This document shows, in pieces, positions 32,252 through 39,991 of a DNA stretch of 64,000 nt; the stretch's first letter is position 1; every line of letters begins with the position of its first letter. Below the pieces are notes generated by a model. The model had not been told where the DNA came from. It saw nothing but the letters and a program-made list of their open reading frames with translations, and did no database searches. The translations under genes were made by a program, and so were the position numbers. The DNA comes from Arthrobacter sp. CDRTa11 (GTDB taxonomy: Bacteria > Actinomycetota > Actinomycetes > Actinomycetales > Micrococcaceae), in contig NZ_CP044532.1 of the NCBI RefSeq assembly GCF_026427775.1, positions 3,348,001 to 3,412,000 on the forward strand, given 5' to 3'.

Positions 32252-34045
32252 TCACTTCCGTCCGATAAACCAGTCCTGAAGCTTTCGCAGCCTGGACTGC
32301 AGCTGCTCCTCGTTTGCCTGCGCCACGGGAGGGCCGCCGCAGACCGTCCTGAGCTTCGTGTGCACCACGCCATGCGGGGTACCTGTCCGGGCAGACCACG
32401 CCGCAACATTCTTGGCCAGCTCATTGCGCAGGTCCATCAGCATCCGGTGGTCGGGTACGCCAGGTGCCGCACCGGCGGCAGGGTCAGCCGAGGCCGGTGG
32501 TGTCCTGCGGTTCTTCCTGTTCAGCTGCTCGTGCTGGCGCTGGCGAAGGAGGGTGCCCACCTGTTCGGCGTCAAGCAGCCCGGGGATCCCGAGGAAATCC
32601 AGCTCATCCTCTGACCCCACTTCTCCCCCGGTGCCGAACTCGCCGCCGTCGAAAAGTACCCGGTCGAACGAGGCCTGCGAATCCAGGGCCTCGAATTTTC
32701 CCTTGGTGAGGCTGTCCGAGGCCTTGTCTTCGCGGTTGGCCTCCGCCATCAGGGAATCTTCGGGGTTGAAAAGGCCGTCGCCGTCCTCTTTCTCCGGCCG
32801 GTCCAGTGCGTGGTCCCGCTCGGCCTCCATGGAGTTGGCCAGTGCCATCAGCTGCGGCACCGACGGCAGGAAGACGGACGCCGTTTCACCCCGCTTGCGG
32901 GCACGCACAAAGCGGCCCACTGCCTGGGCGAAGAACAGCGGCGTGGAGGTGGAGGTGGCATAGACGCCCACGGACAGACGGGGAACGTCGACGCCTTCGG
33001 ACACCATCCGGACGGCCACCATCCAGCGTTTCTCACTTGCCGTGAACTCCTCGATTTTGCTGGAGGCCTTCGCGTCATCGGAAAGGATCACGGTGGGTGA
33101 TTCACCGGTGATCCTCTTCAGCTGGCCCGCATAGGCCCTGGCATCATCGTGGTCTGTGGCAATGACCAGGCCGCCGGCGTCGGGGACTGTCCGGCGGACC
33201 TCACTGAGACGCTTGTCGGCACCGGCCAGGACGGCGGGAATCCACTCGCCCGTGGGATTCAGGGCCGTCCGCCACGCCTGCGATGTGACGTCCTTGGTCA
33301 CCGCGGCTTCGCCGAGGGAAGCAGCCATCTCCTCCCCGGCGCTGGTACGCCAGCGCATCTGGCCCGAATAGGCCATAAACATGACCGGGCGCACCACGTG
33401 GTCCCGCAGCGCGTTGCCGTAGCCATAGGTGTAGTCGGCCTTGGAGCGCCTGATGCCGTCCCGGTCCTCCGCGTACTCAACAAAGGGAATGGGTGAAGTA
33501 TCAGAGCGGAAGGGCGTGCCTGTCAGCGACAGGCGCCGAATGGCGGGGTCGAAAGCCTCCCGAAGTCCGTCGCCCCAGGACAGTGCCTCGCCGCCGTGAT
33601 GGATCTCGTCAAGGATCACCAGGGTGCGGGCAGCTTCAGTCTTGGCACGGTGCAGCAGGGGTTTGCTGGCAACCTGCGCGTACGTCACGGCAACTCCCAC
33701 AAAGCCGCGGCCGTGCTGCCCGTCGGAGTTCTTGAAGTTGGGATCGATGGCTATTCCCACGCGGGCCGCAGCGTCTGCCCATTGCCTTTTGAGGTGGTCG
33801 GTGGGGGCAACGATGGTCACCCGGTTGACGGCACCGGATTCGATGAGCATGGAGGCAACACGCAGCGCGAACGTGGTTTTGCCGGCCCCGGGCGTCGCCA
33901 CTGCAAGGAAATCCCTGGGACTGGTCCGGAAGTAGAGGTCAAGCGCTTGCTGCTGCCAGGCACGGAGCTTCTGGGCGGTTCCCCAGGCTGCGCGTTCCGG
34001 ATAAGCCGGAGGCAGGGTGGGACCGCCAAACAGTGTTTCCGTCAC
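32252..34045 (-). CDS. DEAD/DEAH-box helicase (superfamily 2)
   Basis: 597 residues. Motif I is VATPGAGKTTFALRV (about 49-63), Ia TIVAPTDHLKRQW, II VILDEIHHG (DEIH), III LSLTGTPFRSD, and VI AVGRFVRARKRGE, with VSEGVDVPRLSVGV as motif V. The RecA-like core resembles the ComFA/restriction-type SF2 helicases. The C-terminal ~150 residues are charged and actinobacteria-specific. It starts with GTG sharing one base with the stop of the DUF3039 gene upstream, so the two are coupled; a nucleic-acid remodelling role with DUF3039 is inferred only. Confidence 0.88.
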   Translation of the reverse strand: MTETLFGGPTLPPAYPERAAWGTAQKLRAWQQQALDLYFRTSPRDFLAVATPGAGKTTFALRVASMLIESGAVNRVTIVAPTDHLKRQWADAAARVGIAIDPNFKNSDGQHGRGFVGVAVTYAQVASKPLLHRAKTEAARTLVILDEIHHGGEALSWGDGLREAFDPAIRRLSLTGTPFRSDTSPIPFVEYAEDRDGIRRSKADYTYGYGNALRDHVVRPVMFMAYSGQMRWRTSAGEEMAASLGEAAVTKDVTSQAWRTALNPTGEWIPAVLAGADKRLSEVRRTVPDAGGLVIATDHDDARAYAGQLKRITGESPTVILSDDAKASSKIEEFTASEKRWMVAVRMVSEGVDVPRLSVGVYATSTSTPLFFAQAVGRFVRARKRGETASVFLPSVPQLMALANSMEAERDHALDRPEKEDGDGLFNPEDSLMAEANREDKASDSLTKGKFEALDSQASFDRVLFDGGEFGTGGEVGSEDELDFLGIPGLLDAEQVGTLLRQRQHEQLNRKNRRTPPASADPAAGAAPGVPDHRMLMDLRNELAKNVAAWSARTGTPHGVVHTKLRTVCGGPPVAQANEEQLQSRLRKLQDWFIGRK

Positions 34046-34386
34046 TACTTGTTGTTGCCCGAGTCCCCTCCGGGACCCTTGCCGCCGTCGTTGCCCGGGC
34101 GGAGGCCATCATAAACCTCTTTGCACATCGGGCAGACCGGGAACTTCTGCGGATCCCGGCCCGGCGTCCACACTTTGCCACACAGGGCAATGACAGGATC
34201 GCCCGTCAGCGCGGATTCCATGATCTTTTCTTTGCGAACGTAGTGCGAGAAGCGTTCCCGGTCGCCGGGCTCCACTTCCTGGCGCAGTTCCTCGCGCTCA
34301 ATGGTGGCCGTGGACGTTCCAGCCCCGGAAAGCTCGCGCATTGGGTCGTTTTCGAGAGGGTCCGTCATGCTAGTCATGGCATCCAT
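34045..34386 (-). CDS. DUF3039 protein with cysteine motif
   Basis: 113 residues. The core SHYVRKEKIMESALTGDPV-type segment (about 47-65), ALCGKVWTPGRDP and FPVCPMCKEVYDGL match DUF3039. Cysteines in ALCG and VCPMCK, together with the histidine, look like a zinc site. The function is unknown. It is coupled to the helicase downstream. The ATG at 34386 has AAAGG 5 nt upstream; two later in-frame ATGs exist at 34377 and 34368. Confidence 0.85.
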   Translation of the reverse strand: MDAMTSMTDPLENDPMRELSGAGTSTATIEREELRQEVEPGDRERFSHYVRKEKIMESALTGDPVIALCGKVWTPGRDPQKFPVCPMCKEVYDGLRPGNDGGKGPGGDSGNNK

Positions 34387-34494
34387 CTTAGCCTTTCCCG
34401 CTTGGTGGCGTTCGACGCCGGGAGGAGGCGTTTTGCGGCCGCCGCGGCTGCCGCACCCACCCAGGCAGGCCGTTCCCGGCAGTACGGGGTTCCG

Positions 34495-35277
34495 CTAAAG
34501 CCCCTGCCAGGACGGTTTGTTGTCATACGTGTGGCGGTAAAAGTCTGCCAGTTTCAGGGATGACGCCGCAGCCTCATCAAGCAGGACGGTGGCGTGCGGA
34601 TGGAACTGCAGGACCGAAGCCGGGCAGATCGCTGACACAGGTCCTTCCACGAAGTCGCGCACGGCCTGGGCCTTCTGCGCTCCCGTAGCCACGAGGACCA
34701 CGTGCCTGGCCTCCATGATGGTGCCCAGGCCCTGGGTCACCACGTGGTGCGGGACGTTGGCGATGCTCTTGAAGAAGCGGGCGTTGTCCCGCCTGGTCTG
34801 CTCGATCAGGCTCTTGATGCGGGTCCGCGAAGCCAAGGACGAACCAGGCTCATTGAAGCCGATGTGGCCGTCGGTTCCGACCCCCAGGATCTGGAGATCC
34901 ACGCCGTCCAGGGCCTGCATCGATTCCTCGTAGGCGCTGCAGGCGGCCAGGATGTCCTTGGCGGTCCCGTCGGGGCTGTGGACATTTTCCGGGGCGATGT
35001 TGACCCGGCTGGTGAACTCGCGGCGGATCACCTCCCGATAGGATTCCGGGTGGCCAGGTTCCAGGCCAACATATTCATCAAGTGCAAATGCGTGCGCCTG
35101 GCTGAAATCCAGCCCATCCTGCCCGTGCCTCGCCGCCAGTTCGTCGTAGATGGGCAAAGGCGATGATCCGGTGGCGAGTCCCAAAACCGCCTGCGGCTTG
35201 CGCCGCAGCAGGTCATCGATCGCCCCGGCCGCCAGCTGACCGATCTGCCTGGTGCCCGGGAGGATAACTACTTCCAT
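34495..35277 (-). CDS. nagB: Glucosamine-6-phosphate deaminase
   Basis: Converts glucosamine-6-phosphate to fructose-6-phosphate and ammonia. 260 residues. LGLATGSSPLPIYDEL binds the phosphate, FALDEYVGLEPGHPESYR includes the catalytic Asp region, and ILGVGTDGHIGFNEPGSS carries the Asp-His-Glu triad. It starts well spaced from AGGTGAAG. No nagA or GlcNAc transporter is adjacent, so it stands apart from the usual amino-sugar operon. Confidence 0.95.
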   Translation of the reverse strand: MEVVILPGTRQIGQLAAGAIDDLLRRKPQAVLGLATGSSPLPIYDELAARHGQDGLDFSQAHAFALDEYVGLEPGHPESYREVIRREFTSRVNIAPENVHSPDGTAKDILAACSAYEESMQALDGVDLQILGVGTDGHIGFNEPGSSLASRTRIKSLIEQTRRDNARFFKSIANVPHHVVTQGLGTIMEARHVVLVATGAQKAQAVRDFVEGPVSAICPASVLQFHPHATVLLDEAAASSLKLADFYRHTYDNKPSWQGL

Positions 35278-35318
35278 GGATCTTCACCTTTCTGGTGGCC
35301 ATTCTGTGGCGCCTGGCG

Positions 35319-36890
35319 TCAGCGGTTAACAACAAGCTGGGCCAGCAGCTCAGGCCCGCGGGCGTCAAGCCATCTTCCCCCAATCCTGACGCCGGCCACA
35401 AAAATGACCAGTCCGAGGATCAGGCCCAGTGCAAGGTTGAGCCATCCGAACAGGGGGTTGCCGGTCACCCATTGGGCGACAACGAGCGCAGCTTCCGGCA
35501 GGACCAGAAGTGCCAGGATGCCCATCCCGGCAAACTGAACGGCCAGGGTCTGCCCTACGCTGCCCGGCGGCTTCTTGAACGGGCTGTCCCCGGGCAACGG
35601 AACGGCCACGGTGTAGCGGGCAGATACCACTGATGACAGGCCCAGCCCGGTAAACAGGATTCCCAGGCTCATGCCCAGCTGCCCTGGCAATCCCTCCCAT
35701 CCGCCGGTGAACGCAAACTGGCCGACGGCGAAAATCAGTACCACGGGCAGCGCGAACGCCAGGCAGGCCAAGGCCCGTCCAAGCCTGTCGTGCACGCCAC
35801 GCACTCCCGTGGCCAGGTGCAGGGCAAAGGCCGTGCTGTCGTACGAGACATCGGCCGAAATGGACCAGGCGAGCAGGAAGGCAGCCAAGGGAGCGGCAAA
35901 GGCCAGGCTCCCGTAGTCGCCGGTTTGGCTTCCCTGGAACAACAGCAGGACGGGCAGCAACGGGATGACCACCAGGGACCCCGCATACCGCGGATCCCGG
36001 ATCCAATAGGTGAGGCACCTGGCGGTCACTGCCCCGGCAGGCGTAGCGGGAAGGAGGGCGAACAGCCCCATTTTCCCGCCCTTCCGGCTTCCGCTTCCGG
36101 AGTAGGGCGGGCTGATTAGGGCCCGCTCTAGGAGGAGTTTCCAGCACAGGAAAAGCCCGGCCAGGGTGGCAGCGGCGATGAACAGCTTGGCCACAGCATC
36201 AGCCGACCGTCCCAGGGCAACGTCCCCACCCAGGGACCAGGCTGCGCCGAGAGGGGACCAGGACAGGGTCCCGGCGAGCTCCTGAAGGAAGCCGGCAGAG
36301 GCGGCGATACCCTGAGTCACTCCTGCCACGATGGGGCCCATCAGGACCAGCGGAACCATAAAGACAATGGCGCTGACGTCCTTGAAGCGGCGGGAGGCGG
36401 CAAGGCTGGCTGTTGCGGTGGTCACCACCTTGGACAGGACGATGCACGTGAGGATGCCGACGGCGGCACCCACCAGTGCCGCAATGGCCGGCAGAAGGCC
36501 GCGGGACCAGGTCCACACAGTGGCAAGGGCAACCAGCGCCGTGGCCAGCCCCGGGATGCCTATCAGCCCGCCGAGAGCCAGGCCGGCCAAAAGCTGCCGC
36601 ATCGGAATGGCTGAGGTGGTGAAGCGGGCAGGGTCCAGGGTCAGGTCGGCCGCCGAGGCCACGAGCGGAATAATGCCCCAGCCCAGGACGGCCGCGGAAC
36701 CGCCCAGCACCACAATGGTGTTGGCGAGCCCGGGGTCTTCGCCACGGAGTACCATCAGGGCCACCACCAGCGCGGCCACCAGCCCCAGCGCGTAGAGCCC
36801 GCCGAAGGCCATGCCCACCAGCTGCCAGGGACTGCGCCGCAGGCCGTTGCGGAGCAGGGTCAGCTTGAGCCTTAGAAGGTGCGCAACCAT
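35319..36890 (-). CDS. ABC-2 type exporter permease
   Basis: 523 residues with about 12 hydrophobic segments and no nucleotide-binding motif. The N-terminus HLLRLKLTLLRNGLRRSPWQ is a cytoplasmic amphipathic entry typical of large actinobacterial ABC permeases. It overlaps the upstream ATPase gene by 19 bp, so the two form one exporter. The substrate is unknown. The Lys/Gly-rich loop near residue 275 separates two similar membrane halves. Confidence 0.87.
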   Translation of the reverse strand: MVAHLLRLKLTLLRNGLRRSPWQLVGMAFGGLYALGLVAALVVALMVLRGEDPGLANTIVVLGGSAAVLGWGIIPLVASAADLTLDPARFTTSAIPMRQLLAGLALGGLIGIPGLATALVALATVWTWSRGLLPAIAALVGAAVGILTCIVLSKVVTTATASLAASRRFKDVSAIVFMVPLVLMGPIVAGVTQGIAASAGFLQELAGTLSWSPLGAAWSLGGDVALGRSADAVAKLFIAAATLAGLFLCWKLLLERALISPPYSGSGSRKGGKMGLFALLPATPAGAVTARCLTYWIRDPRYAGSLVVIPLLPVLLLFQGSQTGDYGSLAFAAPLAAFLLAWSISADVSYDSTAFALHLATGVRGVHDRLGRALACLAFALPVVLIFAVGQFAFTGGWEGLPGQLGMSLGILFTGLGLSSVVSARYTVAVPLPGDSPFKKPPGSVGQTLAVQFAGMGILALLVLPEAALVVAQWVTGNPLFGWLNLALGLILGLVIFVAGVRIGGRWLDARGPELLAQLVVNR

Positions 36891-37666
36891 TCCAGGCCTT
36901 CCGCGTCAGTCCGGCCGCCGACAAGCTGGACGAACCTGTCTTCAAGGGAAGCTCCCGCCCGCACTTCATCCACGGTCCCGGCGGCAAGCAGCCGTCCGGC
37001 AGCCACCACTGCCACGTGGTCGCACATACGCTGGACGAGGTCCATGACGTGGCTGGAGACTATGACGGTGCCGCCCGATGCCACATACCGCTCCAGGATG
37101 GCGCGGATGTTCGAGGCCGAGACGGGGTCCACCGATTCGAAGGGCTCATCCAGAACCAGGACACGGGGCGCGTGGATCAACGCCGACGCGAGCGCGATCT
37201 TTTTGGTCATGCCTGCCGAGTAGTCCACCACGAGCGTGCCGGCATCCTTGCCCAGATCCAATGCCGCCAGGAGCTCCGGCACACGGGCAGAGACCACATC
37301 CTTGTCCATCCCCCGCAACAGCCCGGCATAGGTCACCAGCTGTTCGCCGGTGAGCCGGTCAAAGAGCCGGACCCCGTCGGGAAGGATGCCCATCAGTTTC
37401 TTGGCTTCCAGCGGCCGGGCCCAGACGTCCACGCCGTGTACGACGGCGGTGCCGAAGTCCGGGCGCAGGAGTCCGGTTGCCATGGAGAGGGTGGTGGTCT
37501 TGCCGGCGCCGTTGGGGCCCACGATTCCATAAAAGGATCCCGCAGGCACATCAAGGCTGAGGCCGTCCACGGCGATTTTTCCGCCGAATCTTTTGGCGAG
37601 GCCACGGATGGAGAGGGCGGGAACAGGGCCAGCGCCCACCACCGGATCAGGATGCGGATCAGTCAT
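36872..37666 (-). CDS. ABC transporter ATP-binding protein
   Basis: 264 residues. Walker A is IVGPNGAGKTTTLSM (about 48-62), the Q-loop region is LMGILPDGVRL, the signature is a divergent VVDYSAGMTKKIALA (canonical LSGGQ reads YSAGM), Walker B is VLVLDEPFESVDP, and the H-loop is IVSSHV. The YSxGM form is typical of ABC-2 type exporters. It pairs with the overlapping permease. TAGGGT 6 nt before the ATG suggests a leaderless message. Confidence 0.93.
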   Translation of the reverse strand: MTDPHPDPVVGAGPVPALSIRGLAKRFGGKIAVDGLSLDVPAGSFYGIVGPNGAGKTTTLSMATGLLRPDFGTAVVHGVDVWARPLEAKKLMGILPDGVRLFDRLTGEQLVTYAGLLRGMDKDVVSARVPELLAALDLGKDAGTLVVDYSAGMTKKIALASALIHAPRVLVLDEPFESVDPVSASNIRAILERYVASGGTVIVSSHVMDLVQRMCDHVAVVAAGRLLAAGTVDEVRAGASLEDRFVQLVGGRTDAEGLEWLRTF

Positions 37667-37672
37667 ACTGCC

Positions 37673-37678
37673 ACCCTA
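37673..37678 (-). promoter_or_regulatory. -10 element for leaderless ABC exporter mRNA
   Basis: TAGGGT on the minus strand, 6 nt before the ATG at 37666. Confidence 0.5.
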
Positions 37679-37808
37679 GACCCGGGGCGGAGCTGGAGGG
37701 GTCCTCCGCTGGGAGTAGGGACAAAGGAGTACGGGCCAGGGGTGTGGGCCCTGGAAACGGGGTGAACCGGCTGGAAGACCGGCTAAGACAATCGGCTAAA
37801 CCGATCAG

Positions 37809-38906
37809 CTAAAAGGAATGCCTGGGCACAGCCCGTTCGTACTGGGGCGGCCATGTGATGTTGTGCCCAAGTTCGAAGGCTGCCCGCAGCCACCAGTGCG
37901 GATCGCGCAGGGCAGCGCGGGCGATAAAGACGCCGTCCGCCTGCCCGGTTGCCACGGCGTGCTCCGCCTGCCCCGGGGAGGTAAGCAGTCCCACCGTCCC
38001 GGTGGGCACACCCGCTTCCCGACGGATCCGTTCGGAAAAGCCGCTTTGGTAGCCAGGGCCGGGCTTGATCTGCTGGTGTGCCACAGCCCCACCGCTGGAG
38101 ACGTCCACGAGGTCCACTCCGTGCTCGGCTGCCAGCGCAGCCAGACGGACGGAAGCCTCGACGTCGATCCCTCCGGGTGCCCAGTCCGTGGCCGATATCC
38201 TCAGCAACAGCGGCATGGAATCAGGGATGACACCGCGGACGGCATCGATCACGGCGAGCATCAGGCGGTTCCGTCCCGCCTCGTCCCCGCCCCACGCATC
38301 TGTCCGGGTGTTGATCAGCGGGCTCTGGAACTGGTGCAGCAGGTAGCCGTGGGCACCGTGGATCTCGACGGTGTCGAACCCGGCGTCAACCGCTCGGACG
38401 GCGGCAGCAGCAAAATCAGAAATCACACTGCCAATCTGTTCCTCTGTCATTGCCTCGGGCTCGGCGTACCCGTCAAAAGCTGCTGGCACCGGCCCCACCG
38501 TGGACCAGCCGCCGTCGGCCGCCGGGACGCTGCCGCGCTTCCCGGAAAATGGCCAGTACGTGGAGGCTTTGCGGCCGGCATGGGCGAGCTGGGCACCGAT
38601 GCTCACATTAACGGCGCCGTGCTTATGCACAAATGCGGTGATCCGTTGCCAGGCCTCGGCCTGTTCATCACTGTAGAGGCCCGCGTCGCGGGGACTGATC
38701 CGTCCTTCGGCATTCACGGCTGCCGCCTCGGTCAGGATCAGGGCAGCACCGCCCACGGCGAAGGATCCCAAATGCGTCAGGTGCCAGTCGTTGGGCACTC
38801 CGGGGCCGTCGTCGGGGTCACAGCTGTACTGGCACATGGGTGAAACCCAGCCGCGGTGCGGGAGCTCCAGCTGACGGAGCTTCAGCGGCTGGAAAAGTGC
38901 CGGCAC
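37809..38906 (-). CDS. Old yellow enzyme family NADH:flavin oxidoreductase
   Basis: 365-residue FMN TIM barrel of the YqjM/NamA class. SPMCQYSCDPDDG carries the Cys that tunes the flavin; IGAQLAHAGRKAS, EIHGAHGYLLHQFQSPLINTR-type HGAHGYLLHQF and LLLRISATDW follow; VGLLTSPGQAEHAV binds the phosphate. The class reduces activated C=C or nitro groups, often under oxidative or xenobiotic stress. The start overlaps the stop of the thioredoxin-like gene by one base, so the two are co-expressed. Confidence 0.93.
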   Translation of the reverse strand: MPALFQPLKLRQLELPHRGWVSPMCQYSCDPDDGPGVPNDWHLTHLGSFAVGGAALILTEAAAVNAEGRISPRDAGLYSDEQAEAWQRITAFVHKHGAVNVSIGAQLAHAGRKASTYWPFSGKRGSVPAADGGWSTVGPVPAAFDGYAEPEAMTEEQIGSVISDFAAAAVRAVDAGFDTVEIHGAHGYLLHQFQSPLINTRTDAWGGDEAGRNRLMLAVIDAVRGVIPDSMPLLLRISATDWAPGGIDVEASVRLAALAAEHGVDLVDVSSGGAVAHQQIKPGPGYQSGFSERIRREAGVPTGTVGLLTSPGQAEHAVATGQADGVFIARAALRDPHWWLRAAFELGHNITWPPQYERAVPRHSF

Positions 38907-39922
38907 TAGAACAGGACCCTGGCCAGGGCCTGCCGGGCTTTTGACACGCGTTCGTCTCCGGTCCCGACGACCTCGAAGAGTTCCAGGAGGCGGATGCGGG
39001 CGGTTTCCCGTTCCGGTCCGAAGTTCCGGCCGATAAAGCTGACCAGGCGGGCCAGGCCGTCTTCCACATGCCCGCCGGCGACGTCCAGGTCAGCAACGCC
39101 GAGCTGTGCGTCGAGGTTGTCCGGTTCATCGGCTGCCAGGGTGCGCAGCGCCTCGCTGTCCTGTGCCGACAGCTTCTGCAGGCGGGCCATCAGCTCCACC
39201 TGGGCCAAACCGGCCTTGGCAAGGGAGTCGGACGGCATCTCATTGAGAGCCTGCCGGTATGCCGTTGCCGCGGCGTCGTAGTCCCCTGCTTCAATGGCGT
39301 CGTAGGCTGCCTGGTGCAGAGGGGGAAGAGGCGCCGGTCCGGCCTCCTCCGCTGCTGCGCCGCCCAGGCTGCCGGTGACCCCGTTGGCCGCGGCCACCTT
39401 CAGCAGTTCGTCCAGCAGGCTGCGTATCTGGGCTTCGTCGGCGCCGCCTTGGAACAAAGGCACCGGCTGGCCTTTGACCACGGCCACGGCGGTGGGTACG
39501 GCCTGCACCTGGAAGGCCTGTGCAAGCTGGGGGAAAACATCGATGTCGGCTGCGCCGAGAACCAGGCGGCCGGCGTAGGTATCCACCAGCCGCTCAAGGG
39601 TTTCCAGCAATTGCACGGACTCAGGTGAATACGTGGCCCACAGGGCGATGACAACCGGCACCTGCGCGGAGAGCTCCACGAGGTCCTGGAAATTTCCCTC
39701 CGTGACGTCGACCCGCAGGGGGCGTTGGCCGGCATCAACGGAGCCGGAGCCCGCTTCAGCGCCTCCTGGCGCAGCAGCACCCGGACGCTCCGCCGCCGAG
39801 GCAGGAGCGGCGGCGGCAGGAGGGGCGGAGCGCTGTTTCAGCGAGGAAAGATCGATGGCGCCCCGCAGGTTAAGCGGGTTGGCAGCGGCCGGAGGGACAG
39901 GGCGGGAAGCAGGCGAACTCAT
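38906..39922 (-). CDS. Thioredoxin-like/TPR co-chaperone (CnoX/YbbN-like)
   Basis: A thioredoxin fold (about residues 65-170; VVIALWATYSPESVQLLETL, AVPTAVAVVKGQPVPLFQGG) is followed by TPR-like helices to the end. The active-site CxxC is absent: WATYSPES has no cysteine, so disulfide chemistry is unlikely and a holdase/co-chaperone role like CnoX fits better. The mycobacterial counterpart is probably Rv1324. The ATG at 39922 is preferred over the 39940 codon because TAGAGT lies 7 nt upstream. It is coupled to the old yellow enzyme. Confidence 0.86.
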   Translation of the reverse strand: MSSPASRPVPPAAANPLNLRGAIDLSSLKQRSAPPAAAAPASAAERPGAAAPGGAEAGSGSVDAGQRPLRVDVTEGNFQDLVELSAQVPVVIALWATYSPESVQLLETLERLVDTYAGRLVLGAADIDVFPQLAQAFQVQAVPTAVAVVKGQPVPLFQGGADEAQIRSLLDELLKVAAANGVTGSLGGAAAEEAGPAPLPPLHQAAYDAIEAGDYDAAATAYRQALNEMPSDSLAKAGLAQVELMARLQKLSAQDSEALRTLAADEPDNLDAQLGVADLDVAGGHVEDGLARLVSFIGRNFGPERETARIRLLELFEVVGTGDERVSKARQALARVLF

Positions 39923-39929
39923 GCTTTCC

Positions 39930-39935
39930 ACTCTA
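39930..39935 (-). promoter_or_regulatory. -10 element for leaderless thioredoxin-like gene
   Basis: TAGAGT on the minus strand, 7 nt before the ATG at 39922; it overlaps the longer start codon option. Confidence 0.45.
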
Positions 39936-39991
39936 GCCACTCCAGCCGCTGCCGGGGGTAATCAGGTCAGGAGGGTGTTTGCTTCCCTTCC

